This document shows, piece by piece, positions 50,117 to 58,189 of a DNA stretch of 64,000 nucleotides. The notes beneath the pieces are model-generated. The model saw nothing but the letters and a program-made list of their open reading frames with translations, had not been told where the DNA came from and did not search any database. Positions within the stretch are counted from its first letter, which is position 1. Each line of letters begins with the position of its first letter. The stretch covers positions 4,079,886 through 4,143,885 of the forward strand of contig NZ_KN150731.1 in the NCBI RefSeq assembly GCF_000754805.1, written 5' to 3'. Position numbers and translations under genes: made by a program. This DNA comes from Yersinia frederiksenii ATCC 33641. Its GTDB lineage: Bacteria > Pseudomonadota > Gammaproteobacteria > Enterobacterales > Enterobacteriaceae.

Positions 50117-50485
50117 TTAAGTTTTCATCAGGGTACAGATGTACTCGCCTGAGAAAAGTCTGAATAAACGCTCTTTGGTTTTTTGCCAGCGACGCAATTC
50201 AGGATCATTGATCCCATAACTACTAAACAGAGTATATGTATCGTCTAAATATTCTTCCACTAACTCTGAAAGGTCGCCGCCATCCGGGTATTTTATTTTA
50301 AAACTCATCACAAATGAAGCTATATGCTCGATCAAATCATTGAGTTGCAGGTTTACCGCTGATGTCGGATCATTTACCCAACCATGGTGGCTATCACCAA
50401 GGGTTGCAATGCCTTCATCATACAAACTCTCACATAGAAACTTCAATTGGGCAATGTCATGCCGCTTAGGTGAGTACTCATCCAT
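50117..50485 (-). CDS. ymoB: YmoB (TomB family), partner of YmoA
   Basis: 122-residue acidic protein of the TomB/YbaJ family, described in E. coli as the antitoxin of Hha, with a conserved Cys that is involved in oxygen-dependent Hha inactivation. Family signatures: MDEYSPKRHDIAQLKFLCESLYDEG, HGWVNDPTSAVNLQLNDLIEHI and YGINDPELRRWQKTKERLFRLFSGE. It precedes ymoA in the conserved tomB-hha order. In E. coli this pair lies next to acrB; here 7.7 kb of other genes intervene. Confidence 0.96.
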   Translation of the reverse strand: MDEYSPKRHDIAQLKFLCESLYDEGIATLGDSHHGWVNDPTSAVNLQLNDLIEHIASFVMSFKIKYPDGGDLSELVEEYLDDTYTLFSSYGINDPELRRWQKTKERLFRLFSGEYICTLMKT

Positions 50486-51582
50486 ATCATCCCCTCCGTA
50501 AACTCTTAATTCGGTGTTGATAACACTATGTGAGTAGATCGGTAATCATATAAACGAAGAAGCTTATCAGTAACGCAAATAAACTAGCCTTGTTATGAAT
50601 ATAAATCATTTCTCCGCTCACCGCGCAACTTTATTACTTAATCTTACAATTCGTCAGCGGTTGAAGGTCTGTTATTGTTAATTATATCAAAGACGATTTT
50701 TTCAGGATGTACAATAAATGTTACAGTATTTGTTAGTGATTCTTCAGTGTTGATATCCAAACAGGGATTGAATATATATCAAGGGTAACGGTAAGTCATT
50801 GAATGATTGTTGTATTTTAGATTGTAAATATTAAAAGCGTCTAATGACCCAACCAGGTATCTGGCATCTTCCGAATAATACATTAATCCGGAAACTAAAC
50901 TTCCTTTAATCTCACGGATATTATTGTTGATAACACTCTTCAGTAATGAAATCGGGTAACACCCTGATAAGAAGTCCCAGCTATTTCATTGTTCATTAAT
51001 TGTTCGCTCATGGTGCTAAGATTAATTCATTACAGTGCCGTTATCGTTACAAAAAATGCGATAATATTTATTTTTCAACCACTATTGATATGATTTGAAT
51101 CAAAAAATTCAAGTTTAATGAGGATTATCAACCAAAAGGCTTAGTTAACACCTAGTGATGTTATTTGGATCACTATCGACCAATAACACTATCTCTCAAT
51201 GAAATAACAAGGCTTAAATAGAATTTTCGATATTTAAGGTTATTACTTACAGTTAATTTACCCCATCTCTATTAATTTAGAATGCTCAGCGGGTTTTATC
51301 AAGTAGAGGTGCCGCCGTATTCGGTATTTTTTATTATGTAATTTACCATTTTGCGAGCATTCACGAGTAATTATGGTACTAGAGTATCAAAAACAGGCCT
51401 ACCCTCATCAGCAAAACGTCAGTAAAGATGGCTTGATTTACTGTTACTAACCCTGTTCGTACCGCTTGTTTTATCCACAGCGGAAGGTTTGCTTCCTAGG
51501 CACAATTCGAATCTCGCCATAGTTTGTTACTTTTGGAATGGATGAGTCATCGCGAGACGCTTGAATTTCGTCATTATATGTG
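50486..51582. other. 1.1-kb AT-rich gene-free region upstream of ymoBA
   Basis: No ORF that I can support. It must hold the ymoBA promoter. A 13-bp direct repeat TGTTGATAACACT occurs at 50515-50527 and again at 50925-50937. A 25-codon frame (51373-51450, starting MVLEYQKQAY) is too short to call. The low GC and length suggest decayed DNA or a long silenced control region. Confidence 0.5.
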
Positions 51583-51599
51583 ATGTTATAATGTATCAT
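51583..51599 (+). promoter_or_regulatory. Candidate Zur operator before the zinc ABC operon
   Basis: ATGTTATA-A-TGTATCAT: the left half matches the Zur consensus half ATGTTATA exactly and the right half matches TATAACAT at 6 of 8. It ends 23 bp before the first start codon of the operon, so bound repressor would block the promoter. Confidence 0.6.
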
Positions 51600-51622
51600 T
51601 AAAACATCTATTTCTTCTTGAT

Positions 51623-51763
51623 ATGAATAAGCTTTCAGCTCGGTTTAACTCTCTTCCTTACTGGACATTGTTCTCACTTTCTTCGTTACAGCGTATGGCG
51701 GGTGTTGCTCTACTTTGTCTGCTGCTGTGGTGTGGTATTTATTGGGCGAATGTATTGCCATGA
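51623..51763 (+). CDS. Small membrane protein of 46 residues, first gene of the zinc ABC operon
   Basis: ATG-to-TGA frame: begins MNKLSARFNSLPYWTLF and ends CGIYWANVLP. A hydrophobic segment of about 20 residues (MAGVALLCLLLWCGIYWANV) follows a basic, Ser-rich N-terminus, so a single membrane span is likely. Its stop overlaps the start of the ATPase gene as ATGA, the same coupling used between the ATPase and permease genes. That and its place just after the Zur-like box argue that it is real. I do not recognise the family. It could be an accessory subunit of the importer or a leader peptide that couples translation. Confidence 0.6.
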   Translation: MNKLSARFNSLPYWTLFSLSSLQRMAGVALLCLLLWCGIYWANVLP

Positions 51764-52494
51764 TAAATTTGAGAAATACTGAAATTGGCTATGAGCGCCA
51801 TGCTCTGACGCTGCCAATTGATGGTTGTTTTATGGCTGGTTCTCTAACCGCTATTATTGGCGCAAATGGTACAGGTAAATCAACTTTGCTTAAAACATTG
51901 GCCGGCTTGCAACCGGCAATTGCTGGGCAAATAACCTTCACTGGCGGCAAAGCACCACAAATGGCCTATCTTCCGCAACAAGCTGAGTTAGATAAACAGT
52001 TTCCTATTGTTGTGCAAGATGTTGTGGCAATGGGATGCTGGCCACAAAGTGGCTTGCTCGGTGGGATTAATCATCAATCACGCCTGCGCATTCAACAGGC
52101 ACTGGACACCGTTGGCATGCAGGATATGGCGCGCCAACCCGTGGGCGAGCTTTCCGGCGGGCAATTACAACGGGTGCTGTTTGCCCGCCTGTTAGTGCAG
52201 CAGGCGCAACTGATTTTACTGGATGAGCCTTTTACCGGCATTGATAGTCAGACTGTTCGGTTATTACTTGAGGTTATTCATCAACTTCACGACGAGGGGC
52301 GGACTATTATTGCTGTCTTGCACGATATGTTGATGGTTGCCGATCACTTTCCTCATACATTGTGGATGACACCTCAAGGGTGCTGTTGGCAGCCTTCTTT
52401 TCAGGTTTTAGCGCAATGGCATCACACGCACAGTTCATCTTGCGCGCTTTCCTCTTTGGTCCCGCAGCAATCACTGAGGGCTATCAATCCATGA
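51760..52494 (+). CDS. Metal (probable zinc) ABC transporter ATPase
   Basis: 244-residue ATPase of the ZnuC/MntB/AztA type: Walker A GANGTGKST, Q-loop YLPQQAEL, signature LSGGQLQRV, Walker B LILLDEPFTGID and switch histidine in AVLHDML. The ATG at 51760 overlaps the stop of the small upstream ORF; a GTG 15 codons upstream lies inside that ORF. It overlaps the permease start by 4 nt. Energises import by the next two products. The binding protein's three histidines and the Zur-like box point to zinc. Confidence 0.9.
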   Translation: MINLRNTEIGYERHALTLPIDGCFMAGSLTAIIGANGTGKSTLLKTLAGLQPAIAGQITFTGGKAPQMAYLPQQAELDKQFPIVVQDVVAMGCWPQSGLLGGINHQSRLRIQQALDTVGMQDMARQPVGELSGGQLQRVLFARLLVQQAQLILLDEPFTGIDSQTVRLLLEVIHQLHDEGRTIIAVLHDMLMVADHFPHTLWMTPQGCCWQPSFQVLAQWHHTHSSSCALSSLVPQQSLRAINP

Positions 52495-53348
52495 TGGTGT
52501 TTCACTTACTTGTCGATCCTTTCATGGATTTTGGCTTTATGCGTCGGGCATTGGTGGCTTGCTTGGCACTGTCACTCAGCTCTGCACCTTTAGGTGTTTT
52601 CTTATTATTGCGCCGAATGAGTTTAGTCGGTGATGCCCTGTCTCACGCAGTACTACCCGGTGCGGCTATCGGCTACCTGATTTCGGGTATGTCACTGGTC
52701 GCCATGGGCGTTGGGGGGTTTATTGCTGGGCTGGCTGTTGCCATGATGTCCGGCTGGGTCAGTAGGCGAACACTATTAAAAGAGGATGCCAGCTTTGCCG
52801 GTTTCTATCTTGGCTCTCTGGCTTTAGGCGTCACGCTGGTCTCATTGCGGGGCTCCAGTATGGATCTGCTACATGTGTTATTCGGTTCTATTCTGGCCGT
52901 TGATGCCAGCGCCATGACCATGGTGGGCACTATCACCACATTTTCCATACTGGCTCTGGCGGCTATTTATCGCGCGCTAGTCGTCGAATCGTTCGATCCG
53001 GTTTTTTTGCGGGTCAGTATGGGGCGTTGGCTGATGGTGGTCCATGCACTATTTCTCTCTTTGGTTGTACTTAATCTGGTTGCTGGGTTCCAAATTCTTG
53101 GCACCTTGATGTCGGTCGGATTAATGATGTTACCGGCAGCCAGTGCACGTTTTTGGGCTAAAAATCTGCCTCAAACTCTGGGTATTGCGATGGTCATTGG
53201 CATGATTGCCAGCATTGTTGGTCTGCTGTGGTCTTATTATGCTTCACTGCCTGCGGGGCCCGCCATCGTGCTTAGCGCCAGCCTGATTTTCTTTGGGTCT
53301 ATTTTATTTGGAACGCGTGGTGGTGTTTTGGCAACTGCGCGCCGTTGA
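52491..53348 (+). CDS. Metal (probable zinc) ABC transporter permease
   Basis: 285-residue ABC-3 family integral membrane protein with about eight helices. Typical stretches are VACLALSLSSAPLGVFLLLRRMSLVGDALSHAVLPGAAIGYL (residues about 20-60, written as a description of the EAA-like region) and LMSVGLMMLPAASARFWA near the C-terminus. The ATG overlaps the ATPase stop (ATGA). The frame is open 43 codons further upstream within the ATPase gene, but that part is not permease-like. Confidence 0.9.
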   Translation: MMVFHLLVDPFMDFGFMRRALVACLALSLSSAPLGVFLLLRRMSLVGDALSHAVLPGAAIGYLISGMSLVAMGVGGFIAGLAVAMMSGWVSRRTLLKEDASFAGFYLGSLALGVTLVSLRGSSMDLLHVLFGSILAVDASAMTMVGTITTFSILALAAIYRALVVESFDPVFLRVSMGRWLMVVHALFLSLVVLNLVAGFQILGTLMSVGLMMLPAASARFWAKNLPQTLGIAMVIGMIASIVGLLWSYYASLPAGPAIVLSASLIFFGSILFGTRGGVLATARR

Positions 53349-53376
53349 GAAGTATCTGTCATAAAAGGAGAGTAAA

Positions 53377-54255
53377 ATGAAGCGTTTACCTATTAGTTTG
53401 GCGGTGGCTGCCCTACTGTCAAGCCCATTGGCAATGGCGAAAACGGTTGAAGCCGTTGCCAGTTTTTCTATTTTAGGTGACATCGTCCAGCAAGTTGGGG
53501 GCGAGCATGTCAATGTGGTGACTTTGGTTGGGCCAAATGGTGATCCTCACGGTTTTGAACCTACGCCGAAAAACAGCAAACAGCTGTCCAAAGCGGATTT
53601 GGTGTTTATCAGTGGGTTAGGTTTGGAGGGTTGGTTGGAGCGGCTGATCACTGCCTCTGGTTATAAAGGCCAGGTGGTTATCGCATCAACCGGAGTCGAT
53701 ACCCGCAAAATGGATGAAGAGGGTAAGGAAGTGACTGACCCCCATGCATGGAACAGTATGGCGAATGGTATTAAATATGCTAACAACGTAATGAATGCAT
53801 TGATTGTCGCTGATCCCGAAGATGCAGATTATTTTCGCAAACGGGGAGGGGAGTATATCCAGCAGTTGGAAAAACTGGATGCCTACGCCAAAGCACAATT
53901 TGCGGCCATTCCCGCAGGGCAGCGAAAAGTGCTAACCAGCCATGATGCTTTTGGTTATTTTAGCCAAGAATATGGGGTTAACTTCTTGTCACCAGTGGGT
54001 TTCTCTACTGAGTCTGAAGCCAGTGCCAGCGGTGTGGCAGCACTGATTAATCAAATCAAACAAGAGAAAATAAAAACGTATTTTATTGAAAATCAGACGG
54101 ATCCACGTCTGGTGAAGCAGATTGCCACAGCCAGTGGTGCTAAAGCCGGTGGCGAACTCTATCCAGAAGCTTTGTCTGCCGCAGATGGCCCGGCCACCAC
54201 CTATGCCGAGGCATTTAAGCATAATGTAGACACTTTGGTGGCCAGTATGAAGTAG
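53377..54255 (+). CDS. Periplasmic metal (probable zinc) binding protein
   Basis: 292-residue cluster A-I solute-binding protein with signal peptide (MKRLPISLAVAALLSSPLAMA). The metal ligands can be read: His58 (GDPHGFEP), His123 (TDPHAWNS), His189 (TSHDAFGYF) and an acidic residue near 264-270. Three histidines favour zinc (ZnuA/TroA type) over the His-His-Glu-Asp set of manganese proteins. The His-rich flexible loop of ZnuA is missing; the equivalent loop is short and acidic (RKMDEEGKEVTD). It follows the permease by 28 bp with AAAGGAGAGTAAA before the ATG. Confidence 0.92.
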   Translation: MKRLPISLAVAALLSSPLAMAKTVEAVASFSILGDIVQQVGGEHVNVVTLVGPNGDPHGFEPTPKNSKQLSKADLVFISGLGLEGWLERLITASGYKGQVVIASTGVDTRKMDEEGKEVTDPHAWNSMANGIKYANNVMNALIVADPEDADYFRKRGGEYIQQLEKLDAYAKAQFAAIPAGQRKVLTSHDAFGYFSQEYGVNFLSPVGFSTESEASASGVAALINQIKQEKIKTYFIENQTDPRLVKQIATASGAKAGGELYPEALSAADGPATTYAEAFKHNVDTLVASMK

Positions 54256-54271
54256 TGGCAGTAAAGCAGTA

Positions 54272-54304
54272 TTCAGCCTCTGATCATTAGCGTCAGAGGC
54301 TGAA
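54272..54304 (+). terminator. Hairpin after the zinc-binding protein gene
   Basis: TTCAGCCTCTGA-9 nt-TCAGAGGCTGAA, a 12-bp perfect stem 16 bp after the stop codon. The tail (TTCCAGTGCCTTTT) is only moderately T-rich. Confidence 0.6.
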
Positions 54305-54324
54305 TTCCAGTGCCTTTTGTGACA

Positions 54325-54355
54325 GAAAAAAGCCCCGTTGGGCAGCAACGGGGCT
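54325..54355 (-). terminator. Terminator after rpmJ2
   Basis: AGCCCCGTTG-CTGCC-CAACGGGGCT (minus strand) followed by TTTTTT. It ends the rpmE2-rpmJ2 transcript about 28 bp after its last stop codon. Confidence 0.88.
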
Positions 54356-54383
54356 TATCAGTAGGCTGACAACATACTCAATA

Positions 54384-54527
54384 TCAACGCTTCTTATGTG
54401 TTCCTCCTTGAACTGCCTTAAAACGTGGATTGCTTTTACAAATAACATACACCCGGCCGCGACGACGGACGATTTTGCAGTCAGGATGACGGTTTTTTGC
54501 GGAACGTAATGAACTCAATACTTGCAT
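54384..54527 (-). CDS. rpmJ2: Alternative ribosomal protein L36 (zinc-free form, YkgO)
   Basis: 47-residue L36 paralogue: [17 protein letters not shown]...[13 protein letters not shown]. It lacks the four-ligand CxxC...C...H zinc ribbon of ordinary L36 and has only two isolated cysteines. Such forms replace the zinc-binding protein on ribosomes during zinc shortage, freeing metal. It lies 15 bp after rpmE2 on the same strand and before a strong terminator, and opposite the zinc importer operon. E. coli has the same pair as ykgM-ykgO. Confidence 0.95.
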
Positions 54528-54542
54528 GATTAACTCTCAGAA

Positions 54543-54803
54543 TTAGCTGGCTTTTTTGGTCAAGAAACTGCCGAAACGTTGATGGAAGCGTGCAGTACTG
54601 CCCTCTTTTGAGAACTCTTTTTGTTTACCGGTGTAATACGGATGTGAGGCCGAGGAGATATCCAATGTGACATAAGGATAAATCTGACCATCACGTTCAA
54701 TCGTGCGTTGCGTGGCAATGGTTGAACCCACAGTGAAATAGGTGTCTGCACTGGTGTCATGGAAAACCACGGTTCGATAGTTAGGATGGATACCAGGTTT
54801 CAT
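54543..54803 (-). CDS. rpmE2: Alternative ribosomal protein L31 type B (zinc-free form, YkgM)
   Basis: 86-residue L31 type [21 protein letters not shown]...[15 protein letters not shown]. There are no cysteines, so it cannot bind zinc as the ordinary L31 does. In E. coli and Bacillus such copies are Zur-regulated and replace L31 under zinc starvation. A perfect Zur-like palindrome lies 18 bp before the start. It is first in rpmE2-rpmJ2. Confidence 0.96.
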   Translation of the reverse strand: MKPGIHPNYRTVVFHDTSADTYFTVGSTIATQRTIERDGQIYPYVTLDISSASHPYYTGKQKEFSKEGSTARFHQRFGSFLTKKAS

Positions 54804-54820
54804 AAGAACTCCATATGTTA

Positions 54821-54835
54821 TGTTATACTATAACA
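54821..54835 (-). promoter_or_regulatory. Zur operator before rpmE2
   Basis: TGTTATA-C-TATAACA, a perfect 7-1-7 palindrome equal to the core of the enterobacterial Zur consensus (ATGTTATANTATAACAT). It lies 18-32 bp upstream of the rpmE2 ATG. The remaining 230 bp to the yhfW end show nothing else I can support. Confidence 0.85.
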
Positions 54836-55066
54836 ATAATTATGCACCTTTCATTTTTCAGTTTCAAGTCCGAATAAAAAAAATCTACCAACCTAAGTCT
54901 GCAGATTTTGCAGTGTGGGTGATGCTATTGCCGTGTTTTAGGTGACGACATGCAGCCGAGAACAGCGAAGGTGTTGCCAGTACCCCAACAGCAATGGTGG
55001 CATTCAGGTTGGTAAATATTTGAGCAGAGATTTTCCCTGCACCAGATTTAATGCGAAAATTTTGCC

Positions 55067-56332
55067 TTATTTGCTGGCATTGGTGAGCTGTTGCCAGAAA
55101 GAGTGGCCATTTTGTGGTGCGGGAGCGGCAAAAAACTCACAGACTGTCGCACCGACATCAGACATTGTTTTGCGGATACCTAATTGAATGCCTTGTGGCC
55201 GTGAGTGATTAAAGCCAGCATGATAGACCAGCAGTGGGACTTGCTCCCGAGTGTGTTTACTGTGACCGATGGTTGGGTCGTTACCGTGGTCGGCCATCAC
55301 GACCAGACAATCACCTGCAGCCATGGCTGCAGTAATTTTGCCTAACATTGTGTCGACCAATTGCAGGCGTTCGGCATAACGTTCAACATCTTGCCCGTGG
55401 CCTGCCAGATCAGTTTCCTGAATATTGCTACAGATGAAGGCACTTTCTGCGCGCTGAACTTCCGCCAAAGTGATATCCAAAATAACTTGAGAATCAACCA
55501 ATTGTGGGTAATTTCGCCCGGCTGGGTTGGCAACAATGTCTGCAACTTTACCGATCAAAACAGTGGAAATATTGACTTTTTCTAGCTGGTGAGGCACCTG
55601 AATATCCGTATCAACACCATAGCCGAGATGAATAACCTGAAAACCGTTATCATAAACACCGGATTTTGGGCTATTAATACCAATATAGTCTTGTTGCTTA
55701 ACCTCAGCTGCACTGATGATTGCCAGGCTGTTGATCAGTCGCCCTCCATAGGCGATGACGCGGTTCACTTCAACACAGCTGCGCACGATCCTGCCTATTT
55801 TCTCTACCTGAGAAAAATCAATAACACTTAAATTTGCACAGATATTAAATACTTGGCCTAAGTCCGCCTCCAGATTGTCGCCAATGGCTACACAGTCATT
55901 TACCCATAAGAATTGTAAATTGCTGCTATCATCAGGAGCACCGCGCTCTTCAACCTGGTATCCCTGTTGGCGTAATGCATCTGCCACCCGTGACTTTACC
56001 GTAGAGAAGGGCATGCTTAAGGGCGCGCGGGGCAGAGTACCCATAATTTCCTGATGGCCCATAAAGGTGTCTCCGCCTTCATGTTGCAATAGCGCCACAC
56101 CAAAACTGGCGTGTGGATTATCTTGCATCACACTGTCAGTGAAATCAGGTGAGCCGATATGCAATGCATTGAGTAATCCCAGCTTTTCCAAATTGGGTAG
56201 CCGCAGTTTCGGATAGATTTGCAAAATATGCGCGCAAGTGTTGGCTTCTTTATCTTGTGGGCGAACTTCAGAAACATCAGGCATAGCACCCACGCCAAAA
56301 CTGTCGATGACCAGTACAATAAACTGACTCAT
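55067..56332 (-). CDS. yhfW: YhfW, phosphopentomutase-like metalloenzyme
   Basis: 421-residue member of the alkaline phosphatase superfamily, closest to DeoB-type phosphopentomutases. The N-terminal metal site is [27 protein letters not shown] (Thr89) matches the phosphorylated Thr region GKDTTTGHWE of DeoB; C-terminal metal sites are DLAGHGQD and [18 protein letters not shown]. The substrate is unknown. Start [11 protein letters not shown] overlaps the yhfX stop by 4 nt (ATGA). In E. coli it lies in the yhfS-Z cluster; here it is the last gene of a three-gene unit. Confidence 0.88.
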   Translation of the reverse strand: MSQFIVLVIDSFGVGAMPDVSEVRPQDKEANTCAHILQIYPKLRLPNLEKLGLLNALHIGSPDFTDSVMQDNPHASFGVALLQHEGGDTFMGHQEIMGTLPRAPLSMPFSTVKSRVADALRQQGYQVEERGAPDDSSNLQFLWVNDCVAIGDNLEADLGQVFNICANLSVIDFSQVEKIGRIVRSCVEVNRVIAYGGRLINSLAIISAAEVKQQDYIGINSPKSGVYDNGFQVIHLGYGVDTDIQVPHQLEKVNISTVLIGKVADIVANPAGRNYPQLVDSQVILDITLAEVQRAESAFICSNIQETDLAGHGQDVERYAERLQLVDTMLGKITAAMAAGDCLVVMADHGNDPTIGHSKHTREQVPLLVYHAGFNHSRPQGIQLGIRKTMSDVGATVCEFFAAPAPQNGHSFWQQLTNASK

Positions 56333-57504
56333 AGCCTCTCCTGTCCTGTGGACATTGGAATGCAATTACCCTGACTATCATAGATTCCTAGCAGTGTCGG
56401 TTGACCAGAGTGAATCCCTGTCACAAGGGCTACATCACTGCGGGTGGCAAAAATTTGAGTACGAAAGCACATGATAACCGGGCAGCCGACGGCGAAAGAT
56501 TCGACAAGACTGAGGGTATAGTCGATGCTGTCATTGGCGGGTTTCAGTACCTTGCTGGCCTGCCATTGTTGGTCGTAGACCAGTGCATTGCTTAAATGGC
56601 TACGCCGATAATATCCGCCGCCATAACAGTAGCTTTTGCCTTGATGACAATGGGAAATCTCTGTCAAATACAGCATCGCGACCTGCTCGGGTTGGTTACC
56701 TTGTTGATTGGAAGGCATAGTTCCTGTCAATGAATGCCCTGGCTCAGCATGTGTTACCCCAAGGCGTGCCAGTTGCGGAAGGCTTTCTACCCCAGTTGCT
56801 GAAGGGCCATTGACCTGTTCCACCACTATCCCTTGTTGCTCAAAGATACTTTTTGCCTCAATCAGTGTATTGAGGTTGGGGCTGGGCAATATTTTTCCTT
56901 TTTCACTATCAAAAAGCATACAGGGGAAATGGGTAACACCGACCAGACGAACCCCCGGTAAGGTTTTTATTTCACTGATAATGCTGGGCAATTCATCTAG
57001 TGAAAATCCGGCTTCTTGCCCCGGATAAATAAGATCACCGTGGTGCCAAACTTTGAGCAACAAAGCTTGCTCGCGGTTCTGGCGTAGAGCTGCTGCCGCA
57101 ATTTCCCGTGCTTTAGCGATGCTGTAAACCGTAATCACTTCTGGGTGATGGGCAACAACTTCATCTACCATTGCGCTGGGAATTTGTACCAAATGACCAA
57201 CATGGGCCACAGGTAAATTATGCCGATAGAGCTGGCGAGCCTCTTTGAAATCTACGGCGACAATACCTTGATAGCCACATTCCAGCAGGAGTCTACACAG
57301 CTGTGGGTTGCGGCCAAATTGTTTACTCATGAGATAAAGTGTGATGCCATAACGCGCTGCTGTTGCCAGCAATAAACGTGCGTTTTGTTTGACCTGATCA
57401 ACATCAATGACATAGCTGTCAGGTTTAATGGCTCCTTGTTGCCAGAGTAAAAATGCCGCATCCATCAGTGCCGGGTTCTGTTTTTGTAGAGCTTTCAATA
57501 ACAT
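56329..57504 (-). CDS. yhfX: YhfX, PLP-dependent alanine racemase-like protein
   Basis: 391 residues with an alanine-racemase-type PLP barrel (about 30-260). The Schiff-base lysine is probably Lys61 in [10 protein letters not shown], and the barrel motifs VGVTHFPCM and NGPSATGV are visible. Similar proteins include D-amino-acid or ornithine racemase-like enzymes; the E. coli homologue has no assigned reaction. The C-terminal part ([17 protein letters not shown]) is YhfX-specific. Translationally coupled with yhfW by a 4-nt overlap; 66 bp after yhfY. Confidence 0.88.
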   Translation of the reverse strand: MLLKALQKQNPALMDAAFLLWQQGAIKPDSYVIDVDQVKQNARLLLATAARYGITLYLMSKQFGRNPQLCRLLLECGYQGIVAVDFKEARQLYRHNLPVAHVGHLVQIPSAMVDEVVAHHPEVITVYSIAKAREIAAAALRQNREQALLLKVWHHGDLIYPGQEAGFSLDELPSIISEIKTLPGVRLVGVTHFPCMLFDSEKGKILPSPNLNTLIEAKSIFEQQGIVVEQVNGPSATGVESLPQLARLGVTHAEPGHSLTGTMPSNQQGNQPEQVAMLYLTEISHCHQGKSYCYGGGYYRRSHLSNALVYDQQWQASKVLKPANDSIDYTLSLVESFAVGCPVIMCFRTQIFATRSDVALVTGIHSGQPTLLGIYDSQGNCIPMSTGQERL

Positions 57505-57570
57505 GTTAAATTCCCAACTATCGATAATTTATTATTCATTTTTTTGAGTATTTATCTTATGCAACTATGA

Positions 57571-57933
57571 TTAGTGCTCTGTTTGTTGGGCAAGGTGCAG
57601 GCCATATAAATTGACTAATAGATATCCAATTTCGTAATTGGGCACCTCGAAGGCAAATAGTGAGAGTAGGTCGTTATTAATTTCCCTGATATGGGCAAAA
57701 ATTTCTGTGGCTTCGATCTCTGTTAATATCTCGTCATCGATAGCCTGGATAACCTGGCCTTGGCGTGCCCGCATTAGCGCATTAGCCATATGGGTGATTA
57801 GCATTTCACCCTGAGGATGGCGAATAGTTAATTGCCAATGCTGCTCCAGCCGCTTGAGAACATTAAGCATGCCGAAATAAACATCTGAATCAATAACCTG
57901 CGCGTCATAAAGGATTTTTAATCTGGTTTCCAT
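57571..57933 (-). CDS. yhfY: YhfY, stand-alone PRD-domain protein
   Basis: 120-residue single PTS-regulation domain, with conserved His in LTIRHPQGEMLITHMANALMRAR (about 38-60) and the second conserved half FEVPNYEIGYLLVNLYGLH. PRDs are phosphorylated by PTS proteins and normally control antiterminators or activators; here no DNA- or RNA-binding domain is attached. First gene of yhfY-yhfX-yhfW on the minus strand. It matches E. coli YhfY in length. Confidence 0.85.
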   Translation of the reverse strand: METRLKILYDAQVIDSDVYFGMLNVLKRLEQHWQLTIRHPQGEMLITHMANALMRARQGQVIQAIDDEILTEIEATEIFAHIREINNDLLSLFAFEVPNYEIGYLLVNLYGLHLAQQTEH

Positions 57934-58033
57934 TTATCTTTCCTTGATACGGAATTTATTTTTCTTCATTTTTATGAATATTTTCATCATAGTCACTTAT
58001 TGCTTTGCTGCAAATGCCCAACTCGCTATTTGG

Positions 58034-58051
58034 TATATTGATCCCAATATA
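58034..58051 (-). promoter_or_regulatory. Candidate operator upstream of yhfYXW
   Basis: TATATTG-ATCC-CAATATA, a perfect 7-4-7 inverted repeat about 100 bp before the yhfY start, followed by another ATATTGAT copy at 58055-58062. No regulator is assigned. Confidence 0.4.
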
Positions 58052-58135
58052 ATCATATTGATGGAATTGACCGCTTTACCGCGGGGCTAGCGCCCTGTTT
58101 TCTGCTGCGCCAAAGTGGCAAAGAACAGTAAAAGA

Positions 58136-58159
58136 AAAAGGCCGCATTAGCGGCCTTTT
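58136..58159 (-). terminator. Terminator of acrAB
   Basis: AAAAGGCCGC-TAAT-GCGGCCTTTT followed by TCTTTTAC on the minus strand, 31 bp after the acrB stop codon. Confidence 0.9.
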
Positions 58160-58189
58160 AAGTATGACATCATCAGTTGTCAGTAAGGT

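Noticed and set aside
51373..51450. 25-codon frame MVLEYQKQAY... upstream of the Zur-like box
   Set aside because: Too short, no ribosome site, no operon link.
44486..58135. Classic pathogenicity island or prophage
   Set aside because: No integrase, tRNA attachment site, transposase or flanking direct repeats; genes look like separate insertions between backbone genes.
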